Positions 32,136 to 36,962 of a DNA stretch of 36,962 bases are shown piece after piece. The first letter of the stretch is position 1; each line of letters starts with the position of its first letter. The notes beneath the pieces were generated by a model. The model was not told the DNA's origin. It saw only the letters and a program-made list of their open reading frames with translations, and made no database searches. Position numbers and translations under genes: made by a program. Source of the DNA: a virus; IMG/VR virus record IMGVR_UViG_3300010149_000007, positions 1 to 36,962 of that record. One strand, given 5' to 3'.

Positions 32136-32767
32136 TGAGTCATAATCAATTTAAGGTCGGAACTGCTGAGCCTGATTTAGATGGAGACGTTACAGTCAAT
32201 ATCTCTAATCTATCTGATGTTACTATTACCTCACCATCAGCAGGAGAAGTCTTAGAGTGGTCAGGTAGTGCCTGGACTAATCAACCGGTTAGCGTTGGGG
32301 GCGCTCAGTTAATCCTGGTAGGTCAGGGTGAGACAGACGATTATAGTAACGCTACAACAGGCACCAGTATTAACTCCGGCAGTACTCTGTATTTGTACGA
32401 CACGAGTCCGGTTAATACAATTACCGGAAGTTCGATAACAAAGGTGGGTACTACTGACTGGGTTGAGTCAATTACATTACCTGCCGGTAATTATATCCTG
32501 ATGGCAACGTACGCGGTCGAGTTTTCGGCGACAGGACACCTCTCCTTCTATTTCAAGAAAGGCAACACTGTCGTTTCTGGCATAGGTGCTATCGGTGAAA
32601 ATCTATCAGCGATACAGAACTCTTCAGGGTATATTCAGGCTTATACGCAACTAGGGTCTAGCGCTACAATTAAGCTTCATTGCTATCTAAGGTCTAATGT
32701 TGCTACTGTAGCTAATCAAGGCAATACTCCGGCAGAGCAGTCGTCTGTAATGATATGGAAGGTGTAG
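32135..32767 (+). CDS. Accessory tail fibre, jelly-roll-like (210 aa)
   Basis: Start ATG 32135 with GGGAGG seven bases upstream; a TTG at 32120 lies in the previous gene. The N-terminal 50 residues repeat the fibre-type motif LSDVTITSPSAGEVLEWSG found also in the 794-aa fibre, suggesting a shared attachment or trimer element. The rest (about 75-210) alternates strands with ITLPAGNYILMATYAVEF, a C1q/TNF-like jelly-roll pattern, likely receptor or carbohydrate binding. Confidence 0.6.
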   Translation: MSHNQFKVGTAEPDLDGDVTVNISNLSDVTITSPSAGEVLEWSGSAWTNQPVSVGGAQLILVGQGETDDYSNATTGTSINSGSTLYLYDTSPVNTITGSSITKVGTTDWVESITLPAGNYILMATYAVEFSATGHLSFYFKKGNTVVSGIGAIGENLSAIQNSSGYIQAYTQLGSSATIKLHCYLRSNVATVANQGNTPAEQSSVMIWKV

Positions 32768-32768
32768 T

Positions 32769-33380
32769 ATGGCACACTTAGTAAGTTCTGTTAACGGTAA
32801 CGCTCCAAGCAGAGAAGGAACCATTACCTTAAATGTGAACGATGTAAGTTCAGTAACAACAGGTGCCGATAAAATTCTCGGAGTCGACGCTAACGGGAAC
32901 TTCTCCGCTATCCAAAAAGATCCCCTAACTCTGCCAATAGCCTTCTCAGCTGACCTTAAAGCCGCCTCTTGGACTGGCTCTGCTAATTATGCGGTAGGTG
33001 ATCCCCTAGACTATCGTGCGGCTCAAGTTATTCAATATAATGACGGGACTGTGACTCCTTCGGCAGGTATTTATGGCAATAACTGGACAGGCACTTGGGG
33101 ACTCGGAGCAGGTGAATACATTGTTCATGCTAGATGGTCGTCCAGGAGTAACGCTTCGGGTAAAATATTATTCCGTCTATATAATAAAACCGATGCTACC
33201 TACCATGGCAACTACACACGGCTAGGCAAAGGCCGAGCCTCTTGTACAGTACACGCGCATTTAAATCTAACAGCGGCTAAACAATTTCAATTCAGGGTAA
33301 CTGACTATACAGCACAAGTTGAATACTACACGTATCATTATTTACCCGCTGTTCATGTTAAATTTTATCGACTAGCTTAG
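32769..33380 (+). CDS. Accessory tail fibre, jelly-roll-like (203 aa)
   Basis: Begins MAHLVSSVNGNAPSREGTIT, a common phage-fibre opening. The C-terminal part with WGLGAGEYIVHARWSSRS and AVHVKFYRL matches the strand pattern of the preceding gene (LPAGNYILMATY, SSVMIWKV), so the two are probably paralogous C1q-like heads. It starts one base after the previous stop. Two different heads behind one fibre shaft suggest a branched receptor-binding apparatus (inference). Confidence 0.6.
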   Translation: MAHLVSSVNGNAPSREGTITLNVNDVSSVTTGADKILGVDANGNFSAIQKDPLTLPIAFSADLKAASWTGSANYAVGDPLDYRAAQVIQYNDGTVTPSAGIYGNNWTGTWGLGAGEYIVHARWSSRSNASGKILFRLYNKTDATYHGNYTRLGKGRASCTVHAHLNLTAAKQFQFRVTDYTAQVEYYTYHYLPAVHVKFYRLA

Positions 33381-33389
33381 GAGAAAATT

Positions 33390-33743
33390 ATGTTTGTTAT
33401 TGTCCCAATCGAAAACGGTACTATGCCCGATGGCTCTGTTGTAAAATATGACGCTACTTTGCAAAAGTGGAACCTTGCGACCACAGACTCTAAGCCAGTG
33501 GGTGTTCTCGAAGAAACAATAGGTGATGATACTGATGGTTGGTTTGGTCGCGTCATCTTCGCTGGAACCTGTTTTGCCAAAGCATCTCGAACCATACCAG
33601 ATGAAGGTGGATGGCTAGAAGTTGAGAACGGTAAAGTTTTTGTAGATGCCACATCTGCTGAGGCCAACGGCATTATTGCACCTCTGCCAAGAGGTCAAGC
33701 TACACGTGTAACTGATGACTTGGTGATGGTACACCTAAGATGA
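33390..33743 (+). CDS. DUF2190-like small beta protein near fibres (117 aa)
   Basis: A 117-aa protein whose pattern (IENGTMPDGSVVKYDATLQK, then SKPVGVLEE, then RVIFAGTCFAKASR, then GKVFVDATSAEANGI) resembles the DUF2190-type decoration protein encoded at 13786. It may be a decoration or tail-surface paralogue, or a fibre chaperone. Expression should be good, with GGAG upstream, and it overlaps the spanin-like gene by ATGA. Homology is inferred from spacing only. Confidence 0.45.
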   Translation: MFVIVPIENGTMPDGSVVKYDATLQKWNLATTDSKPVGVLEETIGDDTDGWFGRVIFAGTCFAKASRTIPDEGGWLEVENGKVFVDATSAEANGIIAPLPRGQATRVTDDLVMVHLR

Positions 33744-34057
33744 TCAACTTAAACGTTCAAACTAAAGAGTGGCTTCTCTACGGTTCCATAGGTGGGGTGT
33801 TTATCCTGATTCTATTCTCAGTGTATGCCGCTGGTATTAGAGTGGGCTATGATGAAGCGGAGTTAAAAGCATCCGCTAAACTTGTGGATCTCCAAGGCCG
33901 TCTCACCCTGGAGCAAGAGGGCAGACAGCAAGCTGAGATTGATCTAGGGGCTTGTCATTCAACTCGAGCTGGTGACCTAGTTCTGAAGTGTGAAGAGGTC
34001 TGTCGAGAGAGAGTTACTAAGGCAATCAAGGGAGTAAAAGAGCTATGCAAGCGCTGA
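33740..34057 (+). CDS. Spanin-like inner-membrane protein (Rz-like)
   Basis: A 105-aa protein with one N-terminal signal-anchor (WLLYGSIGGVFILILFSVYA, about 11-30), then a charged coiled coil (about 40-70) and four cysteines in the C-terminal third. This is the build of i-spanins, which link to an outer-membrane lipoprotein to fuse membranes at lysis. It overlaps the next gene by 13 bases. No lipobox protein was found embedded in its other frames, so the partner is unclear. Confidence 0.6.
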   Translation: MINLNVQTKEWLLYGSIGGVFILILFSVYAAGIRVGYDEAELKASAKLVDLQGRLTLEQEGRQQAEIDLGACHSTRAGDLVLKCEEVCRERVTKAIKGVKELCKR

Positions 34058-34485
34058 TGATATTAGGGCTGATTCTCCAACCTATCCAACCACAAATATG
34101 GATGGGCGATTCATTGCCACCAGTGCGCGGTATGATGGAGTATGATGCAGTTAATAGTCCTTACATCGTTGTCGAGGTTCCTGAGTGGCTTCGTCTCAAA
34201 GACGCGCTCGAAGGCTCACCTGACATCTGCAAAAAAGCAGTCGAGGCCACAGCTTCAGCTTGCAAAGAGCAGACAGAAAAACTCATTGAAGCTGAGAAGA
34301 GAAGAGACGCGACTAAGAGCGCGCTCGAAGCTTATCAGCTTCAACTCAAAGATAAGGATCAGCTGATACTCCAACAAAGTGACGCGATAACCCAGCGCGA
34401 TAAAATATTAAAGATAGGCGGGATCAGTGCGGGGGCTGTGGTGCTTACCCTCTCTTCTCTGCTTATCGTTAAGGCTGTGAAATGA
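34045..34485 (+). CDS. Envelope protein with N-terminal signal-like and C-terminal TM segments
   Basis: A 146-aa protein. It starts with a short hydrophobic stretch (MQALMILGLILQPIQPQIW), has a central helix region with paired cysteines (ICKKAVEATASACKEQ) and a coiled coil, and ends in a TM helix GGISAGAVVLTLSSLLIVKA. It could be a partner of the Rz-like protein or a stand-alone lysis factor. The lack of a lipobox Cys argues against a classical o-spanin or u-spanin. Confidence 0.5.
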   Translation: MQALMILGLILQPIQPQIWMGDSLPPVRGMMEYDAVNSPYIVVEVPEWLRLKDALEGSPDICKKAVEATASACKEQTEKLIEAEKRRDATKSALEAYQLQLKDKDQLILQQSDAITQRDKILKIGGISAGAVVLTLSSLLIVKAVK

Positions 34486-34721
34486 TGAATATCACCCCTG
34501 AGTTTTTAACGTTAGGAGTTGCTATTATTGGGCTTGTTGTAAAGGCGAGTCAGGACAAGGCGGTTAACGCTGAAGAGATGGGCCGATTAAAGCAGCAGGT
34601 GGTATCTCTAGAAACCCGCGGTAGAGGTTGGGATACTCGCTTCGAGAGCATTGAGGCAAAATGTTCTGAATTGATAGCTTCTTCAGCGAGAATCGAAGCT
34701 CTACTCAACCAACGAGATTAA
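34482..34721 (+). CDS. Small membrane protein with coiled coil (79 aa)
   Basis: One N-terminal TM segment (FLTLGVAIIGLVVKA) followed by an amphipathic coiled coil (EEMGRLKQQVVSLETR and onward). This is the design of haemolysin XhlA-like or class III holin-type lysis accessories. It starts with an ATGA overlap and its last 17 bases overlap the end of the convergent RecT-like gene. It is the last gene of the rightward block. Confidence 0.55.
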   Translation: MMNITPEFLTLGVAIIGLVVKASQDKAVNAEEMGRLKQQVVSLETRGRGWDTRFESIEAKCSELIASSARIEALLNQRD

Positions 34722-35841
34722 GTATTGTAGTGGGTGATAGTTGGTTAGCCCCTTGGCGAGACCATTGTTCAACATAAACTCTTGCAGTCTCTAGTAGATC
34801 ACCTGAATAACAGCTAGAAATCTTTACGGATTCCCAAAAAAATTGGTCTCCCAACGTTTGCCCGATTTCTCGACCACCAAGACCCGAGAGCACTGGAAAC
34901 TCTTGATGAAGCTGAGCAATGATATGCTTGCTCTCCCCCACATTTCTCCACCAATTAGGCTCCAAAGATGAGTTTCGTAATGTGTCGCTCATGAGCCACT
35001 CATAGAAGAACTGCTGTCGTTGCTCCGGTGTGGCTTTATCAGCGTGAAATCCTAATCTCTGCATGCAAGCGTTAGCTTCACTTAGTGGGATTTCATTAAA
35101 TTCACATGCTGTTCTTATTTGAGATACTTTTGAGAACTCGACAAATTGAGAAGGGGTGACCTCTCCTACTCTTTTATATCGTGGGGGTGGTGTTGAGTTC
35201 ATGTGAGGTCGAGCTGCTTGTGGTCGCTGAGACTGTGGAGCTCGTTGGGCTTGTGGTCGCTGAGACTGTGGAGCTCGTTGGGCTTGTGGTCGCTGAGTAC
35301 CTACCTCTTCACCAATCGCTTGAGCTGTGATGTGAGTGCGCTCATCATCTGACATAGACATATTATCAGCGATCTCATCAGCGCTGTAGATGCCTGAGCA
35401 AGCATCAGGGAATGTAGCGCGGAGCGCCATAGTCAGACAGCGTACTCGCAACATCTGTAGAGGCATGGTTTGCCAATTTCGATTTCGAGTGAGACCCTGC
35501 TGAGTGGCCATTTCCATGGTATAAACGAAAGTATGAACGATCTCTTCAGGCTCATCACGTCGCGCCACTTTCATTACACAGATTTCAGTAGTCCATTCAA
35601 CGACCTGCATAAAACGAACAAGTCCTGAGCGTCTACAGATACCAGCCATAGCGTCTGCGTTAAGAGCCGGCTTCCCCTTGAGAGAGTAGGCTTGAGTCAT
35701 CAGCTTACCAAGATCACCACCAAAGTGATCACCAAAAGCGGCATGGCATTGAATGAGCTCTTGAGCTTCTTTCTGTGAATTGGTGAGTAATGAGGCAATA
35801 TCAATGGCCTCTTGAATGTTTTTTGGTGTGTAAATACTCAT
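34705..35841 (-). CDS. RecT-like single-strand annealing protein
   Basis: A 378-aa protein. Residues about 35-170 follow RecT-type recombinases: GKPALNADAMAGICRRSG, VEWTTEICVMKVARRDEP, the WQTMPLQMLRVRCLTMALRA helix and FPDACSGIYSADEI, equivalent to the common MLR...A..F...GIY...E motif. A flexible Gln/Pro/Arg linker (about 180-215) has two 11-residue repeats, RPQAQRAPQSQ, encoded by 33-bp tandem DNA repeats. The C-terminal 160 residues are an unrecognised extension. No partner exonuclease was seen. It is the last gene of the leftward operon. Confidence 0.75.
   Translation of the reverse strand: MSIYTPKNIQEAIDIASLLTNSQKEAQELIQCHAAFGDHFGGDLGKLMTQAYSLKGKPALNADAMAGICRRSGLVRFMQVVEWTTEICVMKVARRDEPEEIVHTFVYTMEMATQQGLTRNRNWQTMPLQMLRVRCLTMALRATFPDACSGIYSADEIADNMSMSDDERTHITAQAIGEEVGTQRPQAQRAPQSQRPQAQRAPQSQRPQAARPHMNSTPPPRYKRVGEVTPSQFVEFSKVSQIRTACEFNEIPLSEANACMQRLGFHADKATPEQRQQFFYEWLMSDTLRNSSLEPNWWRNVGESKHIIAQLHQEFPVLSGLGGREIGQTLGDQFFWESVKISSCYSGDLLETARVYVEQWSRQGANQLSPTTILNLVG
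35217..35297. repeat. 33-bp tandem repeats in the recT-like gene
   Basis: Units at 35217-35249 and 35250-35282 are identical, followed by a 15-bp partial unit at 35283-35297. They encode the disordered Arg/Pro/Gln linker. Copy number is likely to vary by slippage. Confidence 0.85.
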
Positions 35842-35853
35842 GTGTATGTATCC

Positions 35854-35970
35854 TTAAATAGATAGTAAGAATAAGCAGATAACGACTAATGAGGCTAATA
35901 CGAACTCATCATTATCTGTCAGTTGTTTCAGTCGTTTGTTGATATTGTATCGGATGTTATAAAGGTTCAT
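35854..35970 (-). CDS. Hidden 38-aa membrane peptide
   Basis: The frame from ATG 35970 to TAA 35854 codes MNLYNIRYNINKRLKQLTDN, then DEFVLASLVVICLFLLSI: a basic N-terminus and a C-terminal TM segment. The ATG overlaps the end of the 206-aa gene by 14 bases, so it can be made by re-initiation. Its first 18 codons are duplicated at the start of the 206-aa gene, and both copies keep the reading frame, which argues that it is translated. Function unknown. Confidence 0.5.
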   Translation of the reverse strand: MNLYNIRYNINKRLKQLTDNDEFVLASLVVICLFLLSI

Positions 35971-36587
35971 CTTCTCTGTTCCTGGAGATGATCAAGCTGA
36001 TTTGACTCTTCCGGATCGGTTTACCTTTGCTAGTTTGATAACCAGCTTCCTCAATAGCCTTGGTGATCTTCGTGTGGCTCATCCCTTGCGCTAACAAGCT
36101 CTTGATCAAGGGTAGAAGGCCCACAAGCTGCGTCTCAAGACGTGGACGCGCTTTACGTCCTAGCAAATTAGGGTTGCTTGTCTTCTGCTCTTTCTTTGCC
36201 TTCTTTGGTGCATCGACACCTTGAGTCCATCTTGAGATGGTCGCTTGACTTGGCGCGCCACCTGAGCGCGAGGTGATTCCATGTGCTTCACACATAGCGA
36301 TCATCTCAGCGTTGGTGTATCCCTTGCGCTTCCATGACCTCACCAACTCTTGATTAGCTTGCTCCTGAGAATCAGCGACCAAGTATTTTTTACCATCTTC
36401 TCTTACCTCGACAGCAAACCCCCTTGGGGCGCGTCCGGTAAAGCGCCCTTCGCTGATCAGGTGCTTCATGACTTCTTTAGCGCGCTGAGAGATGCGCTTC
36501 TTCTCGTCTTCACTCATCATATCTGTTACTCGTTTCAGTCGTTTGTTGATATTGTATTTGATGTTATAGAGGTTCATCTTCTCAGTT
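35904..36587. repeat. Direct repeat pair of about 75 bp flanking the recombinase-like gene
   Basis: Copies at about 35904-35980 and 36512-36587 are roughly 90% identical (27-bp identical core GTTTCAGTCGTTTGTTGATA and on, at 35925 and 36532). They cover the translation start and first 18 codons of two consecutive genes. Recombination between them would delete the 206-aa gene exactly, leaving one intact start. Confidence 0.75.
35957..36577 (-). CDS. Protein resembling serine-recombinase DNA-binding domains, without catalytic domain
   Basis: A 206-aa protein. After a leader copied from the neighbouring 38-aa ORF (residues 1-19), residues about 40-120 follow the Recombinase (PF07508-like) pattern: GRFTGRAPRGFAVEV, then LVADSQEQANQELVRSW and an HTH-like segment ending EAHGITSRSGGAPS. 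Residues about 150-200 repeat a similar pattern (SLLAQGMSHTKITKAIEEAG, then TSKGKPIRKSQISLI). The serine-recombinase catalytic N-terminal domain is absent, so it is more likely a DNA-binding regulator or directionality-type factor (inference). It starts with ATGA overlap to the 65-aa gene. Residue 20 or 21 Met could be the ancestral start. Confidence 0.55.
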   Translation of the reverse strand: MNLYNIKYNINKRLKRVTDMMSEDEKKRISQRAKEVMKHLISEGRFTGRAPRGFAVEVREDGKKYLVADSQEQANQELVRSWKRKGYTNAEMIAMCEAHGITSRSGGAPSQATISRWTQGVDAPKKAKKEQKTSNPNLLGRKARPRLETQLVGLLPLIKSLLAQGMSHTKITKAIEEAGYQTSKGKPIRKSQISLIISRNREDEPL

Positions 36588-36771
36588 TTCGAGCAGCTTT
36601 AGCAGTGAGTCGAATTGATGCCTTGGGAGCCTCTAATCTGATCTTTGAAGCCAGCTTAAGAGCTTTGATCTCAGCTTCAGTTATGGCTTTCGGTTTGGGT
36701 TTGCCTGTAAGGTCTTCCGGCTTGATCGGTACCAGGTCGTAACATGTGGGGTATTTGTCTGAGTAGGCCAT
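36574..36771 (-). CDS. Small basic protein of the leftward operon (65 aa)
   Basis: Starts at ATG 36771 after a strong GGAGGAG, and its TGA overlaps the ATG of the 206-aa gene. The C-terminal half is Lys/Arg/Ala-rich (ALKLASKIRLEAPKASIRL and TAKAARKLRR), like a nucleic-acid-binding helix. The N-terminal half has no recognised motif. Its place directly after the HTH regulator suggests an early regulatory role (inference). Confidence 0.6.
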   Translation of the reverse strand: MAYSDKYPTCYDLVPIKPEDLTGKPKPKAITEAEIKALKLASKIRLEAPKASIRLTAKAARKLRR

Positions 36772-36773
36772 GT

Positions 36774-36962
36774 TTACTCCTCCTCTCCTTCAAAGTAGTA
36801 AATGTGATCCGAGTAAGTGAACGTATGACACTTCTCATACCTGAGCGCATCTGACATCAACTCATAGAGTCGAGTATAGAGCAGATCAGCTGTGTGATAA
36901 TCGAGGATCTCTTTGGCTGTTTTGACCTCGTAGTCACATGAAGAAACGAGCACTGAGCGCAC
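36774..36962 (-). CDS. HTH transcriptional regulator, C-terminal part (continuation of 1..387)
   Basis: This is the end of the same 150-aa gene. Bases 36840-36962 duplicate 1-123, and the unique 3' portion is 36774-36839, coding the last 21 residues (ending in an acidic EGEEE) plus TAA. The in-frame GTG near 36962 is only an internal valine codon. The next gene of the leftward operon starts three bases downstream with its own strong ribosome binding site, so the regulator is probably co-transcribed with the genes it precedes. Confidence 0.8.
   Translation of the reverse strand: MRSVLVSSCDYEVKTAKEILDYHTADLLYTRLYELMSDALRYEKCHTFTYSDHIYYFEGEEE
36840..36962. repeat. Terminal direct repeat, right copy
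   Basis: This is the second copy of bases 1-123. It lies inside the helix-turn-helix gene, whose reading frame is uninterrupted across the join, which supports circular closure of the sequence. Confidence 0.95.

Noticed and set aside
34142-34366. Embedded ORF in an alternative frame as an Rz1-like lipoprotein
   Set aside because: Its hydrophobic start is short and lacks a lipobox cysteine, and the downstream part is a basic out-of-frame shadow of the 146-aa gene.
35957-36577. Serine integrase
   Set aside because: The catalytic resolvase domain with its nucleophilic serine is absent and the protein is only 206 aa.

Overview
The window is one complete tailed-phage genome (siphovirus-type layout) linearised at an arbitrary point. 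Bases 1-123 recur exactly at 36840-36962, so the unit is about 36,839 bp and circular, or terminally redundant and circularly permuted. One gene is cut by the join: a helix-turn-helix protein runs on the minus strand from 387 to 1 and continues at 36839-36774. No rRNA, tRNA, integrase, transposase or CRISPR array was seen. The host is probably Gram-negative, because the lysis region has a spanin-like inner-membrane protein and a second envelope-type protein. I cannot name the host group.

Layout. (A) A divergent control region at 388-524 with three tandem 14-bp repeats separates a leftward early operon from a rightward replication operon. The leftward operon reads, in order, HTH regulator, 65-aa basic protein, 206-aa recombinase-domain-like protein, hidden 38-aa membrane peptide, RecT-like annealing protein (ending at 34705). 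(B) 525-5429: replication initiator with an apparent origin inside its gene (seven CCCAAAATGGG-type iterons plus an AT-rich 12-bp triplicate), DnaC-like helicase loader, SSB, a 680-aa GHKL-type ATPase, a 64-aa protein and an STPR-like repeat protein. (C) 5450-7715: terminase block (70-aa acidic ORF, small subunit, 88-aa ORF, large subunit). (D) 7712-9065: nucleotide metabolism (DUF3310, ThyX, dCMP deaminase). (E) 9041-10295: a membrane-anchored class III nucleotide cyclase followed by a two-TM coiled-coil protein. (F) 10399-19302: head and connector genes, from portal through a Mu-I-like protease/scaffold, decoration protein, major capsid and MuF-like protein to the tail tube. (G) 19304-28464: tail assembly chaperones with a programmed -1 frameshift site, tape measure, and distal tail and hub proteins. 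(H) 28464-34721: CHAP/NlpC-like hydrolase, holin candidate, repeat-rich tail fibre and accessory fibres, spanin-like and small TM proteins.

How it works together. The phage has no polymerase or helicase of its own. It appears to melt its own origin, load host DnaB, and protect or anneal single strands with SSB and the RecT-like protein. ThyX and dCMP deaminase feed dTMP synthesis. Structural genes are densely packed with ATGA/TAATG overlaps, indicating translational coupling.

The strongest candidate for an undescribed system is the cyclase plus two-TM coiled-coil pair at 9041-10295: a phage-borne nucleotide-signalling module lying between the dCMP deaminase and the portal, with catalytic residues intact but the usual purine-recognition residues replaced. 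Second-line novelties are the phage GHKL ATPase with its STPR-like neighbour, and the recombinase-DNA-binding-like protein without a catalytic domain that shares a duplicated leader with a 38-aa membrane peptide.
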